Assembly: GCA_035762175.1 (NCBI GenBank)
Contig: DASTPP010000318.1
Span: 50,543-114,542, forward strand
Direction of reading: 5' to 3'
DNA from: DASTPP01 sp035762175
Lineage (GTDB): Bacteria > Myxococcota_A > Polyangia > Polyangiales > Polyangiaceae
Length of the DNA stretch: 64,000 bases
Made by a program: the position numbers and the translations under genes. Each line of letters opens with the position of its first letter. The first letter of the stretch is position 1. Positions 15,104 through 27,164 of this stretch are shown piece by piece. The notes beneath the pieces were generated by a model. It had not been told where the DNA came from. It did no database searches and saw nothing but the letters and a program-made list of their open reading frames with translations.

Positions 15104-17794
15104 TCAGGCCTCCGGCTCGCCCGCGTCGACCTCGACCGGGCCCGAGCCCGCGTGGCCGTTCGAGAGCGCGTCGACGCCGTTGGCGCCGTCGGCGCCGTCG
15201 GCGGGGGGCGACGAGTCGAGGGCGGAGCCGGGCGGGCTCGAGTCGCCGTTGGCGCCGTTCTGCGGGTCGACGTCGCTCTCTTCGAGGCGCTCGAAGCCGA
15301 TGAGGCGCTCGCCCTCGCTCACGTTCATGACGCGCACGCCCTGGGCGTTGCGGCCGGTCTCGCGGATCTCGCGCACGGCGGTGCGCAGGGTGATGCCGCG
15401 GTCGGTCATGACCATGACCTGGTCGTCTTCGCGCACGAGGGCGAGGCCGACGACGGGGCCGTTGCGCTCGCTCGCGTCGATCAAGATGATGCCCTTGCCG
15501 CCGCGGTTCTGCAGGCGAAACTCTTCGAGCGGCGTGCGCTTGCCGTAGCCGTTCTCGCAGAGCGTGAGCACCTGGGTGCGGCCGGGCTCGGTGACGGCGA
15601 AGCCGACGACGTGGTCGCCCTCGTCGAGGGTGACGGCCTTGACGCCCATGGTGTCGCGGCCGGTGGGGCGCACCTGCTCTTCGGGGAAGCGGATGCTCAT
15701 GCCCTGGCGCGTGGCGATGAGGAACTCGCGCGAGCCGTCGGTCAGCTCGGCCGAGAGCAGCTCGTCGCCCTCGTCGAGCTTGACGCCGATGATGCCCTTC
15801 TCGCGGTAGTTCTCGTAGGCCGTGACGCTCGTCTTCTTGATGAGGCCCCGCTTGGTGAGCGTGACGATGTACGCGTTCTCGCTGAACTCGCGCACGGGCA
15901 GGGCGGCGGCGACGCGCTCGCCGGCCTCGAGGCCGACGAAGTTGACGATGGCGCGGCCCTTGGCGTTGCGCGCCGCCTCGGGGATCTCGTAGACCTTCTT
16001 GACGTAGACCTTGCCCCGCTCGCTGAAGATGAAGACGTAGGCGTGGGTGCTGGCGACGAAGAGGCGCGAGACGAAGTCTTCGTCGCGCCCGCCGTGGCCG
16101 ATCTTGCCGCGCCCGCCGCGCTTCTGCGCCTGGTAGTCGGTCAGCGGCGTGCGCTTGATGTAGCCCGAGTGCGAGACGGTGACGACCATCTCTTGCTCTT
16201 GGATGAGGTCTTCGGCGTTGATCTCGGCCTCGGCGGCCACGATCTCGGTGCGCCGCGGCTCGCCGAAGCGGCCCCTGACGTCTTCGAGCTCGCGCACGAT
16301 GACCGCCAGCAAGAGCTTGATATCGGACAGGATGGCCGTCAGGCGCGCCACCTCGTCGCTGAGCTCGCCGTACTCGCGCGCGAGCCGCTCGCGCTCGAGC
16401 CCCGTCAGGCGGGCGAGGCGCATCTCGAGGATCGCCTTGGCCTGCCGCTCGCTCAGGTGCACCGGGCCCCGGGCCTTCGCCTCGGCGATCTCGGCCTCGG
16501 GCCGGCCGGCGCGCCGCACGAACTCTTCGAGCCCCGCGAGCGGCAGCGCCATCAGGCGCTGGCGCGCCGTGTCGGTGTCGGGCGACTGGCGAATCGTGTT
16601 GACCACCAGGTCGATGTCGGTCGTGCAGAGCCCGAGGCCCAAGACCAGCTCGCGCTGCGCCTCGGCCTGCCGGAGCTCGTAGCGGCTTCGGCGGGTGACG
16701 ACCTCTTTGCGGTGCGCGATGAAGTGCGAGAGCGTCTCGCGCAGCGTGAGCACCGCGGGCCGGCCCTCGACCACGCTCAGGTTGATGACGCCGAAGGTCA
16801 CCTGCATGTCGGTCAGCCGGTAGAGCTGGTTGAGCACGACCTGCGGGAAGACGTCTTTCTTCAGCTCGACCACCAGGCGGATGCCCTCGCGGTCGCTCTC
16901 GTCGCGCACCTCGGCGATGCCCTCGATCTCTTTGTCGCGGGCGAGCTCGGCGATGCGCTTGGTCAGGCGCGCCTTGTTGACCTGGTAGGGTATTTCGGTG
17001 AGCACGATCTGCTCGCGCTCGCCCTTGCCCATGACCTTCTCGACGACGGTGCGGGCGCGCACGTAGATGCTGCCGCGGCCGGTGCGGTAGGCCTGCTCGA
17101 TGCCCGAGCGGCCGTAGATGAGCCCCCCCGTCGGGAAGTCGGGCCCGGGCACGAGGCGCAAGAGCTCGAGGTCGGAGAGCCTCGGGTCGCCGATGAGGGC
17201 GATCGTGGCGTCGATGATCTCGCCCAGGTTATGCGGGGGGATCTTGGTCGCCATGCCGACCGCGATGCCCTCGGAGCCGTTGACGAGCAGGTTCGGGAAG
17301 CGCGCCGGCAGCACCGACGGCTCGCTCTCGGAGTCGTCGAAGTTCGGCTGCATGTTGACCGTGTCTTTGTCGAGATCGGTCAGGAGCTCGGTCGAGATGC
17401 GGGCGAGGCGCGCCTCGGTGTAGCGGTAGGCGGCGGCCGAGTCGCCGTCGACCGAGCCGAAGTTGCCCTGGCCCTCGATGAGCGGGTGGCGCATCGAGAA
17501 GGTCTGCGCCATGCGCACCATCGCGTCGTAGACGGACATGTCGCCGTGCGGGTGGTACTTGGCGAGCACGTCGCCGACCACGCGGGCGCACTTCTTGAAG
17601 GGCCCGCTCGGGCTGATCTTCTGCTCGAACATCGAGTAGAGAATGCGCCGGTGCACCGGCTTGAGCCCGTCGCGCACGTCGGGGATCGCCCGCCCGATGA
17701 TGACGCTCATCGCGTAGTCGAGGTACGACGTGCGAAGTTCGTCTTGGATGGAGACGGGGATGCGCTGCTCGACGTTCGAGGTGGATTCGGTCAT
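15104..17794 (-). CDS. gyrA: DNA gyrase subunit A
   Basis: Breakage-reunion subunit of the type II topoisomerase that introduces negative supercoils using GyrB. I chose the ATG giving MTESTSNVEQ; the frame is open further upstream, but that stretch is Pro/Arg-rich and unlike GyrA. The resulting 896 aa is normal. The active-site tyrosine is Tyr125 in AYRYTEARL. The quinolone region reads HPHGDMSVYD at residues 81-90, so the position equivalent to E. coli Ser83 is Met86, while the Asp87 equivalent is kept (Asp90). A GyrA-box-like QKRGGRGK in the C-terminal pinwheel marks it as gyrase rather than topoisomerase IV. The protein ends in an Asp/Gly/Ser/Pro-rich tail of about 60 residues. It is a single-gene unit; its upstream gap carries a dispersed repeat. 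Confidence 0.98.
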   Translation of the reverse strand: MTESTSNVEQRIPVSIQDELRTSYLDYAMSVIIGRAIPDVRDGLKPVHRRILYSMFEQKISPSGPFKKCARVVGDVLAKYHPHGDMSVYDAMVRMAQTFSMRHPLIEGQGNFGSVDGDSAAAYRYTEARLARISTELLTDLDKDTVNMQPNFDDSESEPSVLPARFPNLLVNGSEGIAVGMATKIPPHNLGEIIDATIALIGDPRLSDLELLRLVPGPDFPTGGLIYGRSGIEQAYRTGRGSIYVRARTVVEKVMGKGEREQIVLTEIPYQVNKARLTKRIAELARDKEIEGIAEVRDESDREGIRLVVELKKDVFPQVVLNQLYRLTDMQVTFGVINLSVVEGRPAVLTLRETLSHFIAHRKEVVTRRSRYELRQAEAQRELVLGLGLCTTDIDLVVNTIRQSPDTDTARQRLMALPLAGLEEFVRRAGRPEAEIAEAKARGPVHLSERQAKAILEMRLARLTGLERERLAREYGELSDEVARLTAILSDIKLLLAVIVRELEDVRGRFGEPRRTEIVAAEAEINAEDLIQEQEMVVTVSHSGYIKRTPLTDYQAQKRGGRGKIGHGGRDEDFVSRLFVASTHAYVFIFSERGKVYVKKVYEIPEAARNAKGRAIVNFVGLEAGERVAAALPVREFSENAYIVTLTKRGLIKKTSVTAYENYREKGIIGVKLDEGDELLSAELTDGSREFLIATRQGMSIRFPEEQVRPTGRDTMGVKAVTLDEGDHVVGFAVTEPGRTQVLTLCENGYGKRTPLEEFRLQNRGGKGIILIDASERNGPVVGLALVREDDQVMVMTDRGITLRTAVREIRETGRNAQGVRVMNVSEGERLIGFERLEESDVDPQNGANGDSSPPGSALDSSPPADGADGANGVDALSNGHAGSGPVEVDAGEPEA

Positions 17795-18068
17795 GGCGAT
17801 ACGTGCTCGGGGTCGTAGTCGGGGCGGGGCGCGGGGGCAAACCTTCCGCGGGGGCGGGGCGGGCGGGTTCGCGCGGGGCGAGGGCCGGCCTTTCGGGCGC
17901 CCGGGCCCGGCGTTTTCGGGGCCCGGCGCCCCCCCGCCGGGCGGGGCCGCGGGCGCGGGCCTCGGGGCGGGGCCGCGGCCTTTTTTGCCCCAGCTTGGGG
18001 GTCGGTTTAGCACGCGCGCGGGGGGCGCGGCAAAGCCGGGGGCGACATTGATTGTCTAGGCGGGCGCG
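17795..18068. other. gene-free leader region upstream of gyrA
   Basis: About 270 bp of very GC-rich sequence between the gyrA start and the dispersed repeat. I see no convincing gene. Directly before the ATG the minus strand reads GTATCGCC, too close to be a usual -10. The open frame continuing from gyrA has the composition of non-coding DNA. Confidence 0.5.
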
Positions 18069-18295
18069 GCCCCGGACTGAAGTCCGGGGCACGGGGTAAC
18101 CAAGGCGTGCCGCCCGGTCTCGGCCCCGTACCGGCGCGCAAAGCCCAGCCCTCGCTGGGGCTGGGCTCCATCGGGCGGCGGCCTCCGGGCGAGCGTGCGA
18201 AGCCGCTCGCGGCGCGCGAGCCCGGCCCCAACGAGGGCCGGGCTTGAAGGGCAGTTTCCGCGGGCTACTCCGTGCCCCGGACTTCAGTCCGGGGT
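18069..18295 (-). repeat. dispersed 227-bp palindromic element, copy 2 (inverted)
   Basis: Full-length copy in opposite orientation to the one near 4.0 kb, with the same length and internal spacing. Hairpins on the + strand are GCCCCGGACT (18069-18078 with 18081-18090), AGCCCAGCCC (18142-18151 with 18158-18167), AGCCCGGCCC (18219-18228 with 18235-18244) and CCCCGGACT (18275-18283 with 18286-18294). Both arms change together relative to copy 1. It sits between the 5' end of gyrA and the 3' end of the hydrolase gene. Confidence 0.87.
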
Positions 18296-18305
18296 GCGTC
18301 CCCCG

Positions 18306-19286
18306 TCAGCCCGAGGGCAGCTCGGCGCGCTTGGGCGGCACTTCGAGCGGCGTCGTCTCGGCCTCGCTGCGCCCTTCGGGCGGCGGCTCGGGGCCGGGCA
18401 GCGGGGTGCTGGCCGCGGCGGGGCGGCGGCCGCTGGCGCGGATGCGGCTGGCCGAGGCGCGGGGCCCGTCGCCGACGCGGGCGGCCTCTTCGAGCCAGCG
18501 GCCGATGACGGCGGCGGGCCGGGCCCAGCCGGGCTCGAGCATGGGGAAGTGGGCGTGCTGGGCGAACTCGACGTAGTCGGCCCGGTAGCGCGCGGCCAAG
18601 AGGCGCTGGCGGGCCGGGGGCGTGAGCCGGTCGAAGGTGCTGGCGACGACGAAGACGGGGCAGCGCACCGAGCCGTCGTCGACCGGCACGCCCGAGAGCA
18701 CGAGCTCGCGGGCCATGACCCCCGACTCGGGCTCGAGCGAGGCGCAGAGCCGCTCGCTCTCTTCGGGCGGCAGCTTGCCGCAGAGCAGGTGCGTCACGTC
18801 GCCGTCGGCGGGCCGCCAGGCGTGCCCGCGCAGGATGGCGCGCACGTAGCGGGGGCGCAGCTCGCGCCAGAGCAGCGAGAGCACGCTCGCGCCGCCGACG
18901 CCCTTCGGCGACATGGAGCTGACGAGCACGAGCCCCCGCAGGGCCTCGGAGCGGGCGGCGAGCGCCTGGCCGAGCAGCCCGCCGACGTCGTGGCCGACGA
19001 CGGCGCTCGCGCCCGTCGCCTCGACGAGCGCCTCGAGGTCGCCGACGTGCTCGTCGAAGCGCACCCGGCCGGCGTCGGCCTTGCCGTCGCTCTGGCCGTG
19101 GCCGCGCAGGTCGACGCAGTGCGCCTCGAAGCCGCGCTGGGCGAAGGCGCTCGCCCAGCGCGACCAGATGGCGCTGTTCGTGCAGACGCCGTGCACGAAG
19201 ACGACCGCGCCCTTGGCCACGCCGGCGGCGGGGGCGAAGATTCGGTCGGCGAGGGCGCCGACCCGGAGGTCACGTTCGACTACCAT
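18306..19286 (-). CDS. alpha/beta hydrolase with aspartate nucleophile (epoxide hydrolase/dehalogenase-like)
   Basis: Soluble alpha/beta-hydrolase-fold protein. HGVCTN provides the oxyanion loop and DLRGHGQS is the usual second motif. The nucleophile elbow is GHDVGG with Asp100 in place of Ser, as in epoxide hydrolases and haloalkane dehalogenases; a downstream Asp (STFDRLTP) and His (HAHFPMLE) complete a likely triad. I use the ATG giving MVVERDLRVG; an upstream in-frame GTG would add five residues. It lies 51 bp after accC on the same strand and may share its transcript. The C-terminal 50 residues are Pro/Ser/Glu-rich and look disordered. The acyl-carrier or CoA neighbours suggest a metabolic role, but the substrate cannot be read from the sequence; Asp-nucleophile chemistry is inferred from the elbow alone. 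Confidence 0.8.
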   Translation of the reverse strand: MVVERDLRVGALADRIFAPAAGVAKGAVVFVHGVCTNSAIWSRWASAFAQRGFEAHCVDLRGHGQSDGKADAGRVRFDEHVGDLEALVEATGASAVVGHDVGGLLGQALAARSEALRGLVLVSSMSPKGVGGASVLSLLWRELRPRYVRAILRGHAWRPADGDVTHLLCGKLPPEESERLCASLEPESGVMARELVLSGVPVDDGSVRCPVFVVASTFDRLTPPARQRLLAARYRADYVEFAQHAHFPMLEPGWARPAAVIGRWLEEAARVGDGPRASASRIRASGRRPAAASTPLPGPEPPPEGRSEAETTPLEVPPKRAELPSG

Positions 19287-19337
19287 CAAAACCAGTGCCA
19301 ACCGCGGGCCGGGGCCGTCGCCGGCCGCCGGGCCCGC

Positions 19338-20687
<1,350 letters not shown>

Positions 20688-20906
20688 GGCGTTTCGGGCG
20701 TTTACCCTTCAGCGAGGGCGGGCGCACCCTAGCGCGTTTCGCCCCGGGCCGGCACGGCCAAGTTGCGCCCCCCCCCGAAGGCCCCGAACGGGGGCTTTTC
20801 GCCTCGTTTTTGCCCCGGCCGGGCTCCCCGCGTGCGCGCCCCGCGGCGCGGCGCGGCAGGCGACGCGGCCGGCCCCGGGGGTGCGACGCCGGGGGGGCGA
20901 AGGTGC

Positions 20907-20912
20907 TAGAGT
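20907..20912 (+). promoter_or_regulatory. -10-like hexamer TAGAGT before the mutase gene
   Basis: TAGAGT is followed by 6 nt and then the ATG, with no Shine-Dalgarno. It is one of the two best matches to the recurring start-proximal hexamer in this window. Confidence 0.4.
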
Positions 20913-20918
20913 GGGGCC

Positions 20919-22685
<1,767 letters not shown>

Positions 22686-22733
22686 CGCCGCGGCCGGGGC
22701 GCGCGCCGCCGGAGGGGGGGGCTAAAGCGGGGC

Positions 22734-22805
22734 GGCTCAGGGCTCGAGCCCGCGCGCCCAGCGCAGGACGGCTCAGGGCTCGAGCTCGCGCGCCCAGCGC
22801 AGGTA
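22734..22805 (-). repeat. 36-bp tandem duplication of a gene 3' end
   Basis: Two copies (22734-22769 and 22770-22805) differing at a single position, each holding the last codons WARELEP and a TGA. The downstream copy lies beyond the functional stop, so it is a fossil of a 12-codon in-frame duplication. Confidence 0.85.
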
Positions 22806-23633
22806 GGCCTTGCGGCAGGCGCGCGACACGGAGCTCGACGAGGCCTCTTCGATCGGCACCGGCTCGCTCTGCGCCGCGACGACCGCGAGCAGCGCCGCCC
22901 GCGCGGCCCGCCGCTCGAGGGCGTGCGGGGGCAGCGCGGCCTGCTCGGCGAGGGCCTTCTCGAGCAGCGCGCCCGTGCCCAGCAAGCGCACGAGGAGCGT
23001 GTCGCGGGTCGGCGGCAGCTCGCGCAGCACGACCGCGCGCAGGCCGAGCGCGGGGGCGCCGAGGTAGACGCCGGCGGGCCAGCGCGGGCTGCGCTCGAGC
23101 CCGAAGCTGCGCAGCACGGGGGGCAGGGGGTCGTTGACGATCAGCCACGAGGCCGGCATCACCGGCCGCCGCCGGCCGGCCGCCTTGGCCGCCCGGCCCT
23201 GCATGGCCCAGAGGTTGAGCGCCTTGCGGATCGTGTCGTGCGCCTCGCGCGCGCCCGCCTTGGCGAGGTGAAAGGGCGCGAGAATGGACGGCGAGCGCGT
23301 CATGGCGCCGAGCAGCCCGGGCGCGGGCAGGCCGGCCGCGGCCGGCTCGAAGTAGACGTCGAGCCAGTCGGGCTCGGCGCCGATGCGCACCGACTGCGCG
23401 ACCAGGCCGGCCGACTCGAGCACCATCGCCGCGAGCTCTTGGCCCCGACGCTTCTCGGGGTCGGCCTCGGCCTCGGGCGGCGGCGCGGTGTCGTTGGCGC
23501 TCTGCCGCGGCCCCCAGACCTGGACGTGCTCGGGCTTCTTGTCGACCCGGTAATCGACGTGCACGACGCCCGCCCCCCGCAAGGCCTCGCAGAGCAGGGC
23601 GACGCCGAACCGTTTGTGAACCCCGTGGCGCAC
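22773..23633 (-). CDS. hypothetical protein, possibly related to Rpn/PD-(D/E)XK-like proteins
   Basis: A 286-aa soluble protein I do not firmly recognise. The first 40 residues (FGVALLCEALRGAG, VDYRVDKKPEHVQV) could form a small beta sheet with acidic residues. The middle (PASWLIVNDPLPPVLR, VYLGAPALGLRAVVLRELP, TLLVRLLGTGALLEKAL) recalls the C-terminal half of large myxobacterial families annotated as Rpn or transposase-like nucleases, but no DxxExK motif is clear. Codon pattern and length support a real gene. The start is GTG, with TATAAA 8 nt upstream and no ribosome site. It is convergent with the mutase gene and its 3' end is tandemly duplicated. A gene-level call is safe; the family suggestion is weak. 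Confidence 0.7.
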   Translation of the reverse strand: MRHGVHKRFGVALLCEALRGAGVVHVDYRVDKKPEHVQVWGPRQSANDTAPPPEAEADPEKRRGQELAAMVLESAGLVAQSVRIGAEPDWLDVYFEPAAAGLPAPGLLGAMTRSPSILAPFHLAKAGAREAHDTIRKALNLWAMQGRAAKAAGRRRPVMPASWLIVNDPLPPVLRSFGLERSPRWPAGVYLGAPALGLRAVVLRELPPTRDTLLVRLLGTGALLEKALAEQAALPPHALERRAARAALLAVVAAQSEPVPIEEASSSSVSRACRKAYLRWARELEP

Positions 23634-23641
23634 GACACGTT

Positions 23642-23647
23642 TTTATA
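23642..23647 (-). promoter_or_regulatory. -10-like TATAAA just before a GTG start
   Basis: On the minus strand TATAAA is followed by 8 nt and the GTG start codon. This spacing would put the transcription start within 1-3 nt of the start codon. Confidence 0.4.
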
Positions 23648-23751
23648 CGACGGCGCCGCGCGCCCGCCACCTGCCCTCGCGCGGCGGCGGCGGCGCGGGG
23701 GGGCCCGCGGCCAGGGCCGAGCCCGCCCGAAGGGCCCCCGCCCGGGGGGCT

Positions 23752-25272
23752 TCAGGGCCAGCGCAGGGGCGTACGGGGCGCTTTCGTTCGCAGCACGACA
23801 TGCCGCGAGTCGCTCTTCGAGGCGTGCCGGCCCGCGACCCAGACCTCGGCGCCGTCGGACCACAGGGCGTTGAACTGCCAGCTCGGCTCGGGCTCGGGGA
23901 AGGCCCGATCGGGCGGGGGCACTTGCTCCCAGGCGCCCGAGGCCGGGCGCCTCCAGATTTGGTGCTCGGTCAGGGCCCAGAGCGTGCCGTCGCTCGTGCC
24001 GGAGAGCGCCTGCAGGGGCTCGGGCGTGGGGGGCGCGGCCTCGGCGGCCCAAGCGCTGCCGTCGAAGCGCGCGAGGTGCGAAGCGCGGCGTCCCTCGTCG
24101 ACGGCGGCGACGTACGCCTCGGTGGCGCTGCGCACGAAGAGCGCTCGGTGGGCGAGGTTGCGCTCGACCCCGGGGATGACGAAAAGGGTGCCCGCGACGC
24201 CCTCCGCGCTGCCCGCCTCGGCGCCCGTCGCGCCCGGGCCGGCCGCCGCGCCGGGGCCCGTGTCCGACGCCGCGCCGGGGCTCGCCGCGGCCGGGCCTGC
24301 GCCGGCGGCCGTCGTCGCGCTCGCGGCCGCCGGGGGCCCCGCGGCCGCGGTCGCTGCGCTGGCGCTCGCCGCCGCGGGCGTAGCCCCGGCGCTCGCCGCC
24401 GCGGGCGCAGCCCCGGCGCTCGCCGCCGCGGACGCGCTCGCGGCCGGCGGTGTCGGGGCCGCGGGCGCCGCCGCCTTGGCCGCGCTCGCCTCGCCGGCCG
24501 GCGTCGCGGCGTCGGGGGGCAGCCAACGCACGACCACGTAGCGCGTGCCCTGCACCCCGTCGGGCGAGCAATTGCCCACGGCGAACACCTCGCCGCCGGG
24601 CAGCGCGGCGAGCTGCCGCAGCTTCAGCGACTGCGCGCAGGCGTCGTCGCCGAAGCGCGCAGCAGGCAGGTCGGGCGGCGACTCTTTGAGCTGCGGCTCG
24701 ATGACCTTGATCTTGAGCCGGCCCGAGGACGTCGACGCCGAGAGGAGGCGGTTCTTCGACCAGGCCGCGATCTGCGGCTGCCAGTCTTCGGCGAAGCGCT
24801 TGAACCCATCTTTGCCGAGGCGGTAGAGGGGCATCGGCCCGGGCTTGCCGTCGGGGCGCGGCTGCTCGAGCGAGAGCCAGAGCCCGTTCGGGAGCCGGCC
24901 GGCCGCGGCGACGATGCGCCCGTCGCCCTCGGCGATGCCCGCCGGCATGGGCTTCTCTTCGAGCTCGCCGCCGCCGGCCGCCTGCGCCGTGCGCCCCGGC
25001 GTGGCCTGCCCGACCCAGACGCCCCCCGCGAGCCCCGCGAAGGCGAGGGGCGTCTTCGCCTCGAGGGCGACCGAGAAGGGGCTCGCCGGCGCGTCGTTCG
25101 GGGCCGGCGCGGCCGGGGCGCTCGCGGCCGCCGACGCGGCCGACGCCGCGGGCGCCGGGGCCGGCGCGTCTTTGCCGCCGCACGAGGCCGCGGTAAGGGC
25201 GAGCGCGGCGAGCGCGCAGAGCCGAGGGGCGTCGGTCGAAAGGGGGCGCATCGGGTCGGCGGCACGTCGCAT
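23752..25272 (-). CDS. lipoprotein with beta-propeller-like halves split by an Ala-rich linker
   Basis: Surface or periplasmic lipoprotein of 506 aa with lipobox TAASC (Cys31). The mature part starts with an Ala/Pro spacer. It then has a domain with repeated GG.WVG, GLWLSLEQP, AAWSKNRLL and GGEVFAVGNCS segments that resemble propeller blades. A linker of about 110 residues made almost only of Ala, Gly, Pro, Ser and Thr follows, then a second block of blade-like units (AYVAAVDEGR, GTLWALTEHQIW, AEVWVAGRHA). This suggests a sensor or adhesin-type propeller with no catalytic motif. I chose the upstream ATG because TACGTC lies 11 nt before it; the second ATG seven codons in is an alternative. It is downstream of the SGNH gene on the same strand, 164 bp apart. 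Function unknown. Confidence 0.8.
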   Translation of the reverse strand: MRRAADPMRPLSTDAPRLCALAALALTAASCGGKDAPAPAPAASAASAAASAPAAPAPNDAPASPFSVALEAKTPLAFAGLAGGVWVGQATPGRTAQAAGGGELEEKPMPAGIAEGDGRIVAAAGRLPNGLWLSLEQPRPDGKPGPMPLYRLGKDGFKRFAEDWQPQIAAWSKNRLLSASTSSGRLKIKVIEPQLKESPPDLPAARFGDDACAQSLKLRQLAALPGGEVFAVGNCSPDGVQGTRYVVVRWLPPDAATPAGEASAAKAAAPAAPTPPAASASAAASAGAAPAAASAGATPAAASASAATAAAGPPAAASATTAAGAGPAAASPGAASDTGPGAAAGPGATGAEAGSAEGVAGTLFVIPGVERNLAHRALFVRSATEAYVAAVDEGRRASHLARFDGSAWAAEAAPPTPEPLQALSGTSDGTLWALTEHQIWRRPASGAWEQVPPPDRAFPEPEPSWQFNALWSDGAEVWVAGRHASKSDSRHVVLRTKAPRTPLRWP

Positions 25273-25436
25273 GGTGCCGCTTCGACGTAAAGGCGGCCGC
25301 GGGCTCAGCAGGGCGCGCGGCGCGGTGGAAAATGGCGTGACGCGGCGCGGGCCTCGTCCCGGGCGGGGGCGGGCGCGACGTCGGCGGACGCGTCGACCTG
25401 CGTCTCGCCCCGCCTCGGCCCGGGCGGGGGCGGGCG

Positions 25437-27164
25437 CTACTCGGCGTGCCTCGCCGGCCTCTCGCGCTCGGGGGGCCATTCGCCGAGCGCGCCTTCGCCG
25501 TCGTGCGCCGCGGGCTCGGGCACGGGCGGGCCCAGGGGGGCGTAGTCGGGGTCGTCGATCGCGCGCGGGGCGGGGGCGGCGCCTTCGGGCGCGGGGGCGA
25601 GCGGGGGCGGGCCGACGAACTCGTCGCCGACGCGGGCGGAGGCGCCGGCGCGGGCGCGCCAGCCCTCGTAGCCCGCGAGCAAGGCGTCGTAGAGCCAGGT
25701 GCCGATGATCTGGGCGCCCGGGTCGGTGGGGTGCACGAGGTCGGGGCTGCCGAGGCCTCGCTGGATCCACCGGCCCATGCTGCCCTTGCCGCCCATCTGC
25801 CGGAAGGTGTCGAAGAAGGCGCAGCCGAGCTCGGCGGCGAGCTTGCGCTGGATCTCGTTCATCGAGAGGATGACCTTGCGCGTGACGTAGCGCTCGCCCT
25901 CCTTGTCGGCGCGGTCGAGGGGGCCGACGATGAGGCAGGCGGCGCCGGGCACGGCGGCGCGCGCCTGGGCGTAGACGGCGCGCGCGGTGCGCTCGTAGTC
26001 GTCCATGGGGTAGGCCGAGCCGTCTTCGCTCTCGTTGGCGCCGTAGGCGAAGGCGACGAGGGCGGGCGCGCGGCGGGCGAGCTCGCGGCCCCAGTGCGCG
26101 TCGTCGGACTTGTCGAGGAAGCGCAGGCGGCAGCCGACGATGCCGAGCGCGTCGACGATGACGCCGGGCGCGTCGCGCTCGAGGTCGACGCCGAAGACGC
26201 GCACGCGGCCGCGCCCGGCCGAGCGCACCTCGAGCCGGTGCGGCCCGTCGGGCGCCTCGACGGCGACGGCCTTGGCGGCGGGCTCGGGCCCGCGGGTCGA
26301 GACGATCTGGGGCTCGCCCTTGTCGACGCGCAGGGCGAGGTCGCCGCCGTTCGGCTGCTCGACGTACGTGACGACGAAGCGCGAGACCGCGCGCCCGATC
26401 TCGCCCGCGTCGGCCGTGCCGACCTGCGCGAGCACGCCCGCGCCCTCGGCGACGAAGGACACGCCGCCGAGCCCGTAGAGGCCGTCTTCGGCGAAGGGGC
26501 CGACGACGCGGCTGACGCGCCAGCCCTCGGAGGCGAAGCGGTCGACGTGCCGGTGGCTGTAGCCGGCCCACGCGTTGGCGAGCAGCACGAAGCCGTGGCC
26601 CGCGTCGCCGAAGCGGCGCTGCAGCTTGCGCCGGAGCGTCGAGGTCACCCAGTCGGCCGCGACGATCGAGTCGCCGTAGTACAGGACGCGGGCGCGCGCG
26701 CCGGGGGCGCCGGCCTCGACGCGGCCGAGCGCCTCGTAGAAGGGGTCGAGCGCGCGGCCCGTCGGGTCGTCGAAGGCGGGCGGCGGCGGCTCGCCGCGGG
26801 CGGGCGCCCCGGCGTCGCGCGCGGCGGCCGGGGCGGGCGGCGGCGGGGGCGGCGCCGCGGGGCCTTCGTCGGCCCGGGCGCGGTCGTCGGTCGGCACGAC
26901 GAGCTCGACCTGGCCGTAGACCTCGGGCGTGGAGACCGGCGCCTTGGGTTCGGCCGGGGCCTTCGGGTCGAAGAGGCGCAGGTCGGCGACGGCGAGCGGC
27001 GCGCCGCCGGGCCGCGGCAGCAGGGGCCAACCGGGCGGCGCGAGGTAGGGCAGCGCCGTCAGGAGGGCGAGCGTCAGCAGGGCTCGACTGGGGCGGGACC
27101 AGAGCGGGTGCGGCACGGCTGGCCCCGCGCTGCCTACCACCGCCGGCCGGCGGCGGAGCGACAA
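25437..27164 (-). CDS. SGNH/GDSL-family hydrolase, membrane-anchored
   Basis: Predicted periplasmic esterase anchored by one N-terminal hydrophobic segment (about residues 29-45, LLTLALLTALPYLAPP). After a Pro/Ala linker, the SGNH blocks appear in order: block I YYGDSIVAADW with nucleophile Ser166, a Gly-containing block, GANES with Asn377 (block III), and DLVHPTD with Asp475 and His478 (block V). This resembles the secreted SGNH proteins that remove or add acyl groups on cell-wall or exopolysaccharide sugars, where a beta-sandwich is inserted between blocks; the 200 residues between Ser166 and Asn377 fit such an insert. At 575 aa it is larger than simple GDSL lipases. An acidic Pro-rich tail follows the catalytic His. 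The exact substrate is unknown. Confidence 0.87.
   Translation of the reverse strand: MSLRRRPAVVGSAGPAVPHPLWSRPSRALLTLALLTALPYLAPPGWPLLPRPGGAPLAVADLRLFDPKAPAEPKAPVSTPEVYGQVELVVPTDDRARADEGPAAPPPPPPAPAAARDAGAPARGEPPPPAFDDPTGRALDPFYEALGRVEAGAPGARARVLYYGDSIVAADWVTSTLRRKLQRRFGDAGHGFVLLANAWAGYSHRHVDRFASEGWRVSRVVGPFAEDGLYGLGGVSFVAEGAGVLAQVGTADAGEIGRAVSRFVVTYVEQPNGGDLALRVDKGEPQIVSTRGPEPAAKAVAVEAPDGPHRLEVRSAGRGRVRVFGVDLERDAPGVIVDALGIVGCRLRFLDKSDDAHWGRELARRAPALVAFAYGANESEDGSAYPMDDYERTARAVYAQARAAVPGAACLIVGPLDRADKEGERYVTRKVILSMNEIQRKLAAELGCAFFDTFRQMGGKGSMGRWIQRGLGSPDLVHPTDPGAQIIGTWLYDALLAGYEGWRARAGASARVGDEFVGPPPLAPAPEGAAPAPRAIDDPDYAPLGPPVPEPAAHDGEGALGEWPPERERPARHAE

Noticed and set aside
3980..15104. Defence island bounded by a tRNA or integrase
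   Set aside because: No integrase, attachment site or tRNA is visible and the flanks are ordinary genes; only the accessory content suggests transfer.
15104..18013. A 969-aa GyrA with an N-terminal extension
   Set aside because: The extra 73 residues are Pro/Arg/Gly-rich intergenic translation; GyrA conservation begins at MTESTSNVEQRIPVSIQDELRT-like sequence.
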